Assembly (NCBI GenBank): GCA_033239525.1
Contig: BSYO01000030.1
Span: forward strand, 11,801,030-11,865,029
Reading direction: 5' to 3'
Length of the DNA stretch: 64,000 nt
Source of the DNA: Nepenthes gracilis
Lineage: Eukaryota; Streptophyta; Magnoliopsida; Caryophyllales; Nepenthaceae
Part shown: piece by piece, positions 11,315-24,125 of the stretch
How positions within the stretch are numbered: the first letter of the stretch is position 1
Layout: each line of letters starts with the position of its first letter
Translations under genes and position numbers: made by a program
Notes under the pieces: model-generated
Told to the model about the DNA's origin: nothing
Databases searched by the model: none
The model's input: only the letters and a program-made list of their open reading frames with translations

Positions 11315-13540
11315 GGTATTATTACATATTATTAAATCAATCCAAATTGTTATTATTATATTTATTATTATTATTATTATTTATTGTTATTATATTATTA
11401 CATATCGTTATTATTATTATTTTATTATTATTATATTTATAATAATTATTATTAATTATTAGGTATTATTATTTATTTATTTATTATTATTATTATATAT
11501 TATTATTATTATATTTATTATTATTATTATTAGTTTATTATTATTATGACTTTGTAGTCACAAACTATTTATCAAAATTCCATTGTTATGTTAAAACTTA
11601 ATTTTTACTAATTAAACTCCATTCTATTCCCACCGAATCCTATTAGGTAGTGTAGTCACAAACCTTTATCAAAACCCTGCTAGACCCAAACTTAATTTTT
11701 ACCAATCCTATTAGGTAGTGTATCTGCCAAAAGGAAAAAAAAACAGATTTACTTTTAGTTTTCAAAGTTAAATTCAATTTACATTTACATTTAATTTGAA
11801 TTCATTCAAATCTTACTTGTAAAATTAAATTATTTTTACCAAATAAGATTTTACTTATAAATACAACACATTCTAAGTTCTAATTGCCATCGAAAATGAT
11901 AAATTGGCATATTGAATTTCCAGTAAGATATTAAATACCAACATTATTGATTTAGATCAATTTCATGGTAAATTATATCCAACTCCACAAAAAATCAAAA
12001 TTTATTTATTCATTTTTACTAACCCAAGTAATTTAAATTAATACGAATAATTCAGTTTTCTAACTGCATACTAGAATTAATACAAAAATAAATATGAGAA
12101 AAAATAACCATACTTGAAAACACATGAATATTCTAAAATTTTTGCCGATGATAATTTCCTTCTAGGTTGCACACGAATATGAAATATTATGGGTAACTCC
12201 AACTTCAAAAGATATGAATATGTTTAGCAATTTTGTCTGTGAAAAAAATAATTTATAATTAAGTCTATATGAAAAAATATATATTAGAAATTTATACAAA
12301 TATTATTTTTTTTTGAAATATATTATCTTCAAAACGTTTTTGTAATGGAAATTAATTATTAGTTGTACAGTAATGTGTATAGAAATACTACATTTAAATT
12401 CATAATTATAAATTTAATTTCGATTACAAAATTTAAAGTTTGAAATGATCTGATATACAGTCTTTATTTGTGAGGTTTTGCACCAAGAATTTGGCTCATG
12501 TTGAGAAGTGATGGTGCAGATCCTTCATTAGTAAAAAGAACTCACAATTATTCATAAATTTTTTTCTAGTAATATTATCGTTTTTCAGTTTTTTAAATTT
12601 ATAATTTCTTATAATTTTAGATTTCTGGCAAAATCATAATTTTTTCAGTTACATAGAGAAACAGTTATGGCAAAAAGTTTCACCAGAGGACTCAATTTTC
12701 GGGATTGAATTTTGCAAGAATTTACATATATTTAGATTTATTTTTTAAATAAGTTATTTTTTAAGTTAGAATTAGGTTAAATATGAATTAAACTTTAATT
12801 TATTTGAAAAAATTTATAAAAATCAAGCCAAATCTAAAATATATTTAAAATTATGGTATACTTTTGGAAATAAATCGAATTATTATCTATTTTGTCATTT
12901 TTCTCCATCAAAAGAAATTAAAATTATAAGATCATTTAAGGTGTCAGATATTGTTAGTATATTACCATAATCAGGATGTGCTTTTACGATATTATATATT
13001 AAATCAAACGTATTAATAAAACTAATTAAAATAATAAAAGTAGTCACCATTTGATGTGCAATCATATATTGTTTGATACATAACGATTACAAATGAGATC
13101 ATGTGATTAAAATTTGATCAAAATTCATAAAATAGGGGCCAGGTTCATCGCTCAAACTCGAGATTTCCGAGTCAGGACATTTGTTTGACATTTATTTACC
13201 AAAACGGAAAATTATGGAAAACAGATTTTAGCCTTTAACTTCCGTCATCAATAACGAACTAGAGTAACAAAATGATGAACGAAGAATCGAGGAAAACAAC
13301 CGCGATTAACATCGACAACACGCGAAATGAAATTTAACAGCCAGGAAGCAAGCAAGACAAAACGCAGAAGAAGAGTATATCGAGAGGCTTACCTTGACTT
13401 TTGGTGGAACTTGCCAGATTTGATTTCCATATCGAAGAGAGATGGCAGAGAAGTAGAATGAAAGACAGCGCGAGGAATATGAGATAGGTGATCACTGTCG
13501 CCGCCGAATATCTCCTTTGCTTTGCAACGACGGAGGCCAT
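9286..13540 (-). CDS. GT61-family glycosyltransferase, two exons
   Basis: Exon 1 is 13540-13393 (ATG at 13540; donor AAG|GTAAGC). Exon 2 is 10490-9286 (acceptor TGCAG; stop TGA). Both junctions are phase 1 and the joined frame gives 450 aa, normal for plant GT61 (DUF563) enzymes. The protein is a type II membrane protein: a short basic N-terminus, a hydrophobic anchor at about residues 14-34, then a Golgi-lumen catalytic part. Family hallmarks are CDRSH...D.C around 71-81, GGYTGNFFHEFND at 154-166 and VGVHGAGLTH at 337-346. GT61 members add xylose, arabinose or GlcNAc to xylan or N-glycans; which substrate applies here cannot be told from sequence alone. The 2.9-kb intron is filled with AT-rich DNA and a long ATT microsatellite. 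The exon 1 assignment is inferred from the membrane anchor, phase match and position. A further small exon in the intron is possible. Confidence 0.88.
11015..11555. repeat. ATT/TTA trinucleotide microsatellite array
   Basis: About 540 bp consist almost wholly of ATT (TTA) triplets with short interruptions, the longest pure stretch at about 11270-11312. It lies in the intron of the GT61 gene. The plus-strand frame through it is low-complexity Ile/Leu/Tyr and not a gene. Confidence 0.96.
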
Positions 13541-13869
13541 TGATTATCTCCTATCGAAGGCTATTTGATTCAGCACTTACAATGTTACGAACATCAAATT
13601 CGGAGCTGGATACAGCGTTTGTAGGCTTGTTCGTCGGACGATTTCGGAGTCGAAGAGCAGAGTCGACTTTTCAGGCCGTCGGTTTTGACTTCAACAGAGG
13701 GGTAGGATGGGGACGTCGATGATTGGTAATGTAGAAACCGAGTCGGATACTCAGACCTAGTCCTATTAACTGAATTTCATTATTAATTTAAGGAACTAAT
13801 TTAATTAATAAAAAATCTAAAAATAAAATTTAAAATAAATTATTACTGATGACTATAGTTATCACTGGC
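13541..13869 (-). promoter_or_regulatory. 5' flank of the GT61 gene
   Basis: This stretch lies immediately upstream of the proposed start codon on the minus strand and should hold the 5' UTR and core promoter. It is less AT-rich than the surroundings up to about 13730. No confident TATA box was picked. The plus-strand frame at 13522-13722 overlaps the divergent sequence and is not called. Confidence 0.4.
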
Positions 13870-14544
13870 CCAAATAAAAAGTTCATCAATGATTCAGTTT
13901 ATAATTAAATAAAGTCTTAATTGGCCCATATAGTCTAAAATGATAGATGAACCCGTTAATTTTATCCAGATAATTTACTTCCTGTATAATGACAGTACCA
14001 ACTCTAATTGACCGAAACAGATAAATTTCTTTTCATATCTGGATAATTTAACAGACTCGACTGTCAATTTAGAACTGTTGGTCGAACAATATCTTCTTAT
14101 CCATCCGGATGGTTTTATGATTAGTTGGCAGAAAGATCAATTACCCTTTAATTCTATATATATATCCTCTATTTCTAACATGAAGAAAGAGGACAGACGA
14201 TTAAAAGTCCAAAAGTTAGTAAGGGACAATTCTAAGATATTTCAAGCTCATTTTTTCTTTTTCATTAAGATGCTTTTTATTAAACGTATTTCATAAAATT
14301 ATTTTAAAAATATTTTTACTTTATATTATTTTTTTTCTTCTAGCAAAGAAAAATTACTAACTTGAATATCAAAGAATATATCGGGGCATAAGTCCTACCA
14401 ATCTTTTAACCGTCTATTTATTTTGTTGCACAATACTCAAATCTAAAGCATATGGAGACCGGACCCTCCTCTAATTGTTTAAACCAGGTTAACTGGTCTT
14501 TAGCTTTATAATTTGGATTATAATTCGGATTTAAGGACGTATCA
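13870..14544 (+). mobile_element. LTR remnant, Gypsy-like group, subfamily B
   Basis: The 3' part (14340-14544) carries actaacttgaatatcaaag, atatatcggggcataagtcc, ggagaccgg and an end of the form ggacgtatca. It matches the LTRs ending at 33214 and 42071. A TATA-like run lies near 14155-14167. The 5' boundary is uncertain (between about 13867 and 13922) and no TSD was identified, so it may be truncated. The small plus-strand frame inside it is not a gene. Confidence 0.65.
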
Positions 14545-15649
14545 ATTAGAATATAAAATCAATCTTCATACTTTATAAAATTTATTTCTCTATTTATTTT
14601 TTAATCTTGGTAATTTCTTTTATGAATTAAAAAGTTCTAATTTTACTCTATGATAATAATTAACTATTAAAAATATAAAAATATTATATTTTCTAACAAC
14701 CAATAAAATTTAGATATATTTTAAAAAATTATCATATATCTTTTACTAATCAATAATACTATTGAATAACAAAATAATCATTTTATTATATGCAAGTCAT
14801 ATGAGGCAGGATCTTTGGGGTTTGAAATCATTAAAGGCCAATTTAAATTATAAAATTTAAATTTAAATTTTTGTCAAAATTAAAATTAGATAAAATTTAA
14901 ATTTTTGTCAAAATTAAAATTAGATAAAATTTAAATTTTATTATTTAAATTATATAAAAAATTATAATCCTAAAAAATATAATTTATGTATTATTAATTT
15001 TTTAATTTATATATAAAAATAAAGATTAAATAGCCCAATATAAATTATAAATTTGTTAACATATAGAATATAATATAATATAATAGAATAAAATTTTATT
15101 TTTTGATATAAGTTATATTTAATAAATATATATTTTAGATAATACTCCTTGTTAAAATATTGATATTTAAATTTTTAGATAATATTTTTATCTAATTTAA
15201 AAAAATAAATTAAATAATGAAACTATAATGAGCATATCTTTATTTGATTAGAATAACTAAAAATATATATCCAATGGGTCTCACATTATCTAGTTTTATT
15301 ATATGTCATTGATGGGCTATTTTTAGCATAAAAATTATAATTATTTATTTTATTCATCAAAAATATAAATAACCTATTCTATACTATTTTTTAATTCTAA
15401 TGAATTAAAATATGGAATTACAATTCTAATTTTACATGATGTCAAATAATATAATTAAAATTAGATCTGAAATTTAAATTCTAATTCTAAATTTTGAAGC
15501 CCAAATCTTACAAGCAGCCATTGATGGATGAAAAGCACATGGTGTACCAAGTCACCTGCTAAATAAAGCCATAAACCGTTATTTTAGACTATCAAAAATG
15601 ATGTGTTCTCTTAAAAAAATTGGGATATTTATAGCGGAATTTATTACAA
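14545..15649. other. AT-rich intergenic DNA
   Basis: Low-complexity A/T sequence. A short internal duplication of aattaaaattagataaaatttaaattt occurs near 14875-14940 (two tandem copies). No gene recognised. Confidence 0.5.
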
Positions 15650-15793
15650 ACTATATATAAAAATGGAACCAAATACAAATAATATATAAAAGTAAATAAA
15701 TATAAATAATAAATGTAAAATATTATTATTTGTAATATTAAATTTAAAAATATAATATTATAAAATATTACATAATTACTATATTGACACACT
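15650..15793 (+). repeat. Direct repeat, left copy
   Basis: About 140 bp matching the segment at 16218-16359: both run from tatatggaa-like bases through aatataatattataaaatatta to attatattgacac. The pair frames a minisatellite. Confidence 0.85.
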
Positions 15794-15859
15794 CTCAAAC
15801 TTAATGAGATGAATTTGGAACCAATTTAAGTTTGGAAATCAAGTCATGAATATAAAAAT

Positions 15860-16217
15860 TATCTATTACAATGATCAAGCAAAAAATAGTTTATTTTAAT
15901 AATAGAGGTAGAAAACTGTCTATTTTAATAATCAATATAAAGAGCCTCCATTTCAACAATGAGGTAAATTACTGTCTATTTCAACGATCAGGTAGATAAC
16001 CACTTATTTGGTAGGAACTTGTCTTTTGCAACATTCAAAAGTAGAAAGCCATCTATTTGTATGATTGACAGCAAAGAATTGCTATTTTAATGATTGAGAC
16101 AGAATGCTATCTTTTTCAACAATCAAAGAAAAGCTTCCTATTTCTATGATCGAGACAGAGAGTTGTCTAGTCCAACGACCGAGACGGAGAGTCGTTGATT
16201 TCAACAATCGAGGCAGA
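15860..16217 (+). repeat. 29-bp minisatellite, about 12 diverged units
   Basis: Successive units follow gtctatttcaacgatcgag plus acagagagtt, with heavy divergence on the left and better conservation on the right (16100-16215). Several units are shortened or interrupted, for example around 16020-16040. No reading frame persists through it. Confidence 0.8.
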
Positions 16218-16359
16218 TTATATATGGAAATAGAGCCCAATACAAATTATTTATGTAAATAAATTAATACAAAAAATGTATGTAGAGTATTTTTATTCTG
16301 TAATATTAAGTTTAAAAATATAATATTATAAAATATTACGTAATTATTATATTGACACG
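16218..16359 (+). repeat. Direct repeat, right copy
   Basis: Second copy of the 140-bp sequence at 15650-15793, in the same orientation, immediately after the last minisatellite unit. Confidence 0.85.
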
Positions 16360-18164
16360 GATAATATTATTTTTGCGAAAATCACAAAAATCTAATGGGA
16401 TGGATCACTCCCATGTGGCCGATATTCGAAAAACCATTAGTTTGGTTCTTCCTACAGCTCCCAAAAGCCTCGAACTTGGCTTCATGAGGAACTTTGGACT
16501 TTCATCCGGTTTTTGACAACCAAACCTTGATAACTCATTACAGGGCACCCTGACCCATCAAGAAATTGGCCAAAAGATGGTGCTAGAGAGGCATCTGGTT
16601 TCCTGACTCATGCAATAAAGGGAAATGCAATGTTAGGCCTTCTGATAACATAACATAAACAAGTTCCCAAAAAGAAAGAAGAAGCGGTGTTGGTGGAATA
16701 TTAGTATAACGATTTGGGTATTAATTTTAGTCATTCTTCGAGATATGCTTATGGTTGATCTCTCTTTGTATCAATCTTGAATTTATGGAAGTTATTGAGA
16801 GGGTTCTGCACCCAAGTTGTGAGAGCATCTAGAGTTTGTGTAGCTTAAACTATTTTATAGAAAGTATACTTTTAAACTCTTAAGTCGCATGATGTTTCTT
16901 TTAAGTCGAAAAGAGATTTTCACGTAAAAAAACATCGTGTCTTTTATGTGTGGATTGTGTATTTTTATTTTACATCCTCATATATTCAAGCAATCTGAGC
17001 GCGATTTGCTATCGGCAGATTTGTCACCATCATCGGCAAGCTAATTATCCATTGTTTTGTCAAAACGAGGCATTAGAATTAAAGAAATTAGAATTAAAGA
17101 ACACGTCTTCCAATCGGATATCTTAAAGCAAAAGTTGTTCATTTAGTATCAAAAGAGGGTAACATCAATGAAATTGACGTGGGAAATTGACATATGGATC
17201 AAGTCCCTCAATTATGATGCAAAAAATAACAAAATTCTAGTCATTTTGGTAGCAAAAACTATGAACATTTGGCACATTGTACATTTATATGAAAAAAGGA
17301 ACGACACATCAAGCGAAAAATAACTTAAGACGGTTCTTGCACTGTAAATATCATACTACAACAAAAACAAGGGGGTAAAAAGAAGTGAAATCAACGGGAG
17401 AGACTTAAACAAGTCCCACTTACAAATATCTCTGATTTCATGTAGTAGATGCGATGAAGTGAAGCCAATGTAGCCCCTCCATCATACGTGACGGTGCAAA
17501 TATTTTTTCATGCATTTATATTGTAATTAGTTTGGATGGTTTTATTCGACTCATCATGGAATGAGTTCAGCAGATACAAAACATGATAAACTAACTATCT
17601 AGCAAGCTTTGAACGTGACCCTATGCAAAGAGCTTATGTAGCATATAAACCATGGAAGTTTGGCATGTAACTTGAATTATAAAACAAACTATGGATTTTA
17701 CCTGAATTCGAGCTATCTAGTTTGCTAATATACCGAACAAAATATGACCATAGTAGTACTAAAAATTGCTCCACGGTAATTTAGCTCGTAGTGAAATTCT
17801 GTACCAAAGAACTGCAATACAAACGCAAATGCAGATAATGAGTTTATAAGGTTGATGCCAACAAAAGGAGGTAAAAGAAAGCAAGTCCAAACTCACTTTT
17901 TCCATGAAACTTTGTTAATGAATGTTATTTGCTAAACTTGAAGCATACAATCAACTTGGTTTAAAGCATTCCCATCAAGAAAAGGGCAATTTGTGGCATT
18001 CATTTCCTTATGAAATACTCCATCAAAACACTCACCTACCTTAATTATGTGCATCTAATGATATGCTGCTCCTACAACCAGCAGAAACATTACAGAGTAT
18101 GAAAGTGATGATATTAGCTAGCAAAGGACAAAGTTAACCCTGAAACAAAAAAGCACAATTATTA
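16360..18164. other. Non-coding, probable old LTR debris
   Basis: The part at 16690-17050 has the look of a retroelement LTR end (gagattttcacgtaaaaaaac, then gtgtggattgtgtat), but no second LTR, primer site or TSD was found. The rest, to 18164, holds no recognisable gene. Confidence 0.35.
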
Positions 18165-18360
18165 ATGCAAATATCAGATAATATATATTGGGATTGGAAC
18201 TCCTCTAATACTGATATTTTTCAATATTATGACAATATCACAACATACCATGTTATCGGTCGATATGACTTTATTAGCTTACGATTTTCAGAAATTTTTT
18301 TATCCAACATATCCAATATTGAAACATGTTGTCCAATATATCAAACACCAATATGACTAT
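18165..18360 (+). repeat. Dispersed direct repeat, copy 1
   Basis: Contains ttagcttacgattttcagaa followed by a T run and atcc. The same arrangement recurs at about 19025-19200. Both copies are rich in gatattg and ccgatat words. The frames over it are not genes. Confidence 0.6.
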
Positions 18361-19024
18361 GATTGATATTGATATTTGCATCCATGAGCAGAAAAGATCA
18401 AACTTTGAACTGAAAGCTTAAAGAATGCACCACGATCCACTGAGAAAGGGCAATGCACAGTCCCTGCTCTAGCTGACCGAAGTAACCATTTTGGTAATGC
18501 TTGTATTAAGTTGTCCAGAATCACTAAGAAACAAGAAGTAGAATGATGCATTTGGAACAATGATACGGACTCTTGCCTTGTTGCCAAAATGTTGATTAGA
18601 GTCGCATGTAAAAAAACTTGGAATACACAATGCCTATAAATGTTAACATTTTCCATCGATTTGTTAGCTGTTGCACAGAAAAGGTACAATAAAGGATGAA
18701 TAGATCATAAAGAATTTAAACAAATATTATTAGATGGATATGTTAAAACAGTAGTTAAAAACTTATAGAGATATGTAGTGAACAGTATTTTATAACTACA
18801 ACGGATTGAGCCTTGAACCTGTTTATGTTTTTACCATTCTCTACAACTATACTGTTTTGGATAATATTAATAAACTTACAACAAACACACTTTTGACCCA
18901 GCTCAAAAAAAGAGGATAAATAACATTCATACCATTTTGATATAGATATACAAATGAGAGGAAGAGGAAGCCAAGGCTGCTCATGAAAACTGCGTTTGTT
19001 TGGTACAGATTTATCTTGAAAAAA

Positions 19025-19200
19025 CATTTCAGCCGATATATATTGATATTGGGCCCAAATAACAATATTTTCTAATAACACATCATACATCGAATGAGAT
19101 ATCTGATATTGGACCGATATTCATGTTAGCTTATGATTTGTAGAATTTTTTTTTTATCCGATAGCTATATACATTGACTAATATGTCTAGTACTAATACA
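19025..19200 (+). repeat. Dispersed direct repeat, copy 2
   Basis: Diverged second copy of the 18165-18360 sequence, recognisable by ttagcttatgatttgtagaa, a T run and atccgatag. It could be the other terminal repeat of an old element of about 1 kb, but no termini or proteins were found. Confidence 0.6.
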
Positions 19201-19763
19201 AACATATTTTCATCCATGATCTATACTACAGAGTATTCTTCATGAATTTATTTCATGATAAATGTATCCTTCTCTTCATTAGGTAAGAACCTGTAGTGAA
19301 TATTGATTGAATCCCTAGCCTCTAACTTTGAGTTTCTGTAATGATGTGGCCATCATTGATGCATGTTGTCACCCATTTGCTACAGTCATGAAGTACCACA
19401 TGATGCACTGCTGCCCCTAATTTCAGTAACAGCATTGTGTTGAGATATGGCCATCAGAATTCAGATGCAAGAGCAGCATAAGTCCCTTATGATGGATATT
19501 ACTACTCCTTGCTGTTGGAGGCACAATCTGAAGCTAACAAGATAGTAAAGCCTAAATCAGTAGCTTCCTAATACTATAGCAAACAATAGCCGTTCAATAA
19601 GAAGGGAAGCAGTTCCCTGATCTTCCTGATTAGAATTACAACTAAGCAGTTCAAGTGAACTCACAGTTGCTAACCAGTGCTTCCTAAAGCTAACATGTGA
19701 TCCATGTGCTTTGTTTGGAACCAATCAATTACTAAGCTTTCGGAGGGAATTAGCATTCAGGTG
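19201..19763. other. Unique non-coding DNA
   Basis: Moderately balanced base composition, with no repeats and no open frame of note. Nothing recognised. Confidence 0.4.
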
Positions 19764-20840
19764 TGTTAGGTCTATTATATTAGCGTATTTTTGTAAAAAA
19801 ATTTAGTCCTAATCGACCTATATTTGAGTATTTCTTTTTATAATAGTGCTTAATCAAGTCTTAAAACAATTTATTTGAAAATGGAAAGCATCGGGCACAC
19901 AAAAGACGTATTTGCACATTTGCGAATGTGGCTCCACAATGAGGGCATTATGAGGGGTGAATATATGCACTTTCTAGCAGTTTTACGCAAGAGGGATGCA
20001 TAAAGGCGCACATACGTACTTTCTAGCTTCTCCACACGTGAAGCGTGCATTGAACATGCTCATGCATGCTGGCATTCCCTTGAATGCTGGCATAGGATTT
20101 TTATTCGTTTCACATTTCAAACCCTAATTTTTAGTCACATATATAAATACTCTTCTTTCTTTTAACCTAACCGTCTCCTCGGTTAATATTGAAGGAAGGA
20201 AAGCTAGATAAGTGTGGAGAAAAAGGAGAAAACTTCTTCCATTGTATATGATCTAAAACGTTTGCTTTTCTCATCCCAAAACCCTTCAACAATCATTAAA
20301 CACTTAATTAAACTCATGAGTCTTCAAAGTTTCGTCGATGGCTTGGATATTGAACTTTCAGAAGTGTTGCATGTTTTGGAGATAGTGAAGTAAAATTCAT
20401 GATAAGACCAAAAAGCATCCAGTTTGGTTGCTAGGGTGCAAATCAAAGGAGTTATTTGGTATGGGTTATTTGTTAGGATTAAGTTGGATAAAAGTTAACA
20501 TTTGTACCACTTGGCTTATAAATTAACTTTAGCTATTGGATTTCCTTTGATAACCTTGAGAAGCCTTAAGGGTTTTACTCAAGAATTGCTTAATCTTTAA
20601 GGATTTTACTCAAAAACTACTTGATCCTCAAGGTTTTCCTTCGTCATCATATTCTATGGTAAATTATATTCTACACTTTATTTATGGTTATTATGGCTGA
20701 TAATGGCTGAGTAAAATTAATGACTTGTCTTCATAACATCTAAAAACAAATATTCTATATATTGAAAATTTATAAAATCTATGCCTTTGTATCATAGAAG
20801 GGTTTAAATTATAATTATTTAGGACTATCCAATTTACTCA
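19764..20840 (+). repeat. Left LTR of the old Copia-like element
   Basis: Starts tgttaggtctattatatt and ends aatttactca just before the primer-binding site. A TATA-like tatataaata lies near 20139-20150. It aligns with 26317-27312 and 39714-40733. Confidence 0.8.
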
Positions 20841-20859
20841 GATGGCATCAGAGACTCTT

Positions 20860-23040
20860 CTGATCCTTGACATGGTTGTGTTTAGATGATTCCAAGTCAT
20901 TCGTTGTCGATTTCGTCCTATTTTGACAAAAATAACTATGCCTACAAGAAGGTTTGCATGGGAGGCTCCTAAAATTACTAGATGAACACATGTTGTTATG
21001 TGTGGAGAAAGGGTGGTCTCCTCCCACTGAAACAAAAATTAGTGTTACATTCTACAAAGATTCGACTGCGTGGTCAAACAATGAGTTAAACTACAACTAA
21101 AATAATAAAGGCATTCGTGCCATTTTTAAGGCAAATTTGCTTGATGAGTTTAAATGGGTGCCTTTGTGCAAAATTATTGAGAAAGCTTGAGATATTTTAC
21201 AAATCACACATAAAGGTACAAAAGTAGTTAAAAACTCTAAGTTGTAAATGCTTACTACTAGGTCTGAATAACTTAGAATGAAATATAATGAAATATTTGA
21301 CAAGATTTATGCCAAAGTAAATGGTATAATTAACTCTACCTTTCAACTTATGAGGGAAAATTCTCAAAAGGAGAATTGTGAAAAATATTTTAAGGTCCTT
21401 ACCCGAGCGGTTTTAACTGAAGGTCACAACTATTAAGGAGAGCAAAGAATTTGACAAGATTAAAATTGAAGAATTGGTTGCATTTTGCAAACTTATGAAT
21501 TGTCTTTCCCATAAAAGAAAATGAACAAACTATAGTCCTTAAATTTGCAAAAGAAATATCTTATGATAACTTCGGGGATGAGTCTATGGACGATGAGGAT
21601 ATTACATTCTTCATCAAACAATTTAAAAATTTTTTGAAGGCAATAAAAAATTTTAAGAAAAACCTAAAGACTTGTCCAACAATAAGAAAAAGAGGGATGA
21701 AAAAAATTCAAAGATAAAAATTCCAAATGCATTCAATGTTATGAATACAAAGTGTTCGGACATATTAAGATTGAATGTCCTAACTTTAAACATAACAATG
21801 GCAAAATCTTGTGTACCACCCATTCTGATGAGGAGGCCAAGGAGTGTGATAATGAGCCTTTCATTTTTGAAAAGCGCTCCAACTATATGGCATTTGTGTC
21901 TCGTGTTGAGAGTTACGACAAGCATGCCATAGGACATGATAAGAAGTCCAATGATTTTGATTATTCACACTCTAAATCAAAAAATGGTTTGGATAGCTAA
22001 CAAAAAGCTTTTTAATGAACTATGCCATGATAGCCAGGTAACTAAAAGAACAAATAAGACTCTTTAAAAACAAAGTTGAAAATTGGAATGTGAAAACAAA
22101 ATTTTAAAAGATTGTTTGTCTAAAAAGGAAGAAGCTTGAAAAACACGTGATGAAAATCTTGCTTTAGGAGCAAGATAAAATATTTTGAACTTAAAAAAAT
22201 GTAAGGCCCAATTGCTTATATTCATGGAAAGCTCGAAAGATTGGTCATATGATTAGTCTTGGTAAGACAGTCGATAATAAGGGCTTGACTTTCAAGAAAC
22301 CAACTTTTAAGTGACTCAACCCCACGAAAACCCTTTTTTTTTACGAGCTACCAATATAGTAAGGAAAATGAGATGGACACTACAATTGTTCAAGAAAATA
22401 AACCCAAACAAGCTCCTTATAAGAGTTAATCTAAGACTTATGAAAAGCCTTTTCATTATGAAGTTTATTTCCACATGTACTAGATGTGATAAGAGAGGGC
22501 ACTTTCAACTAAACCGTGTTGAGTCCATGTGGAGGCACCACCCTATTAGACTCGGTAGAACATCTAAGTCTTCTAGCTCCATTAGACCATGACCTACTTG
22601 TCACCACTGTAGTGTTTTTGGTCACATCCTTCATACCATCCTCTACTTACATCTAATAAATTTAGACATAACTTGAAGGTGAAGACTTAGGGCATGACCA
22701 GAAGAAGATGTCATATCACGCAAATCCTAGGAGAATATCTAAGAATTTTGAACGCCAAGCTAGAAGATCAAGTATTGTTTCTTCTGAAATAATGCCTAGA
22801 TCATCCTTTCATGTGTCTTGCCCTCCATTGAAATTCGTCCCTACAAGCTATTCGTGCAATCAATGTGGCCATATTCGGCCTCATTGTCATAAGTCTTTTT
22901 CTAGGAAGTCTCAAGTTAGATCTTCTAGAGAGACAAAGATTGCATGTGAGGTGCAATGTTTAAGAGGGATGATATTGAGTTTGACTATAATAATCAAATG
23001 TGACTTTAAAAGAAATGAGTTTGGTTCAACCCATATATGC
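20860..23040 (+). pseudogene. Decayed gag with zinc-knuckle remnants
   Basis: Shifting between plus-strand frames, one can read pieces typical of the UBN2-type gag of plant Copia elements: a segment with WSNNELN, then ITHKGTKVVKNSKL, then RMKYNEIFDKIYAKVNG (about 21080-21340), and a Lys-rich stretch. A zinc knuckle at 21737-21778 reads CYE-Y-KVFGHIKIEC, so the second metal-binding Cys is now Tyr. Two further knuckle-like motifs follow near 22476-22520 (TRCDKRGH) and 22854-22890 (CNQCGHIRPHC), both damaged. Stop codons and frameshifts interrupt every part. The short frames that remain (for example 21752-22000 and 22708-23043) are fragments, not genes. Confidence 0.75.
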
Positions 23041-24014
23041 TAAAAAGGGCTAACCTATTCTCCAGAGAAATGGGCTTGAGTCAATTGAGAACTTGGCTTC
23101 TAAAGCCAAGATATCACACGCTACTCACAAGTAGCTCACTCAAACATTTTGCTTATATATTAAGGTGTATTTAGATTGTAAGCATGCATATTTTTTTTAT
23201 TTCAAAAAATTTAAAAAAAAAACAAAAATTTAAAAAATTTTTGACAATAGGTTATTGATTTAAAATTTAGTCAAAGATGAATGTATTATTATTCACTTAA
23301 TGAGATTAGTTTGTTTATTCACCTTATTTTTGTATTTTTATAAAAGGAGTTTGTAGTATTTTGTTCTGTACACATATTCACTATACATATCGTACTCTAT
23401 TGATTGAGACTTTGACTACATTTGTGTGTATTGAGCCAGCAATTCTAAGTATACTTAGATTACCTCGAAATTGAATTGACTTTGGAATAATTGAACCTAA
23501 ACTTGAAAATAAGCACCCTAAGAAAAATTTGAACGTTGTTGATGAGTTTCTAATTAGGATTCATGCAAGAGAACATAAAATATTATGGAAAAAAAGAGTT
23601 CCTTAATGCTAGGGTTTTATTTAAGGGAAGTAAAATTATTCAAATGAGTTATAACCACTAGTGATGTTGAGTTTGACTCTCTGTTGAGGCTCCTCAGAAC
23701 ACACTAGGAATTTCCTAGTCATAGTCGAGCTCCACCAAAATTCAAGATTTTGAGATCTCTTAATAATGTATGGTGCTTCACCTCACTTACAACCCCATTA
23801 TATGCCTCATTCCTATTTGTTTTGGTAAAAAATTAGTGCATGAACTTTTCTCATGATTATTAAATTCATAAAAAAATTTAATTCAAATAATAAATTTTAC
23901 CAACATTACATATTGTTGCTTATGTCTTGGTGACAAATTTTTTGGTTGGTGTTACATTGCATTTTGCATTTTATATACATCATTTTAGTTAGAGTAATTT
24001 TTTCCTCAGCATTC

Positions 24015-24125
24015 AAAATGACGTTTAAACGCCACTTACTAATGACATTTGAATGTCAATATTAACGTTTGAACACCCACTGTGTCGCTCGAACACCAAA
24101 TTTGACATTTGAACACCACGGATAG
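24015..24125 (+). repeat. Short degenerate tandem repeat
   Basis: About five to six units of the type gacgtttgaacaccac (gacatttgaatgtc, aacgtttgaacaccca, cgctcgaacaccaa, gacatttgaacaccac), each around 17-22 bp. It lies inside the old element and is non-coding. Confidence 0.65.

Noticed and set aside
11248..11442. Ile/Leu-rich frame
   Set aside because: It is a translation of the ATT microsatellite.
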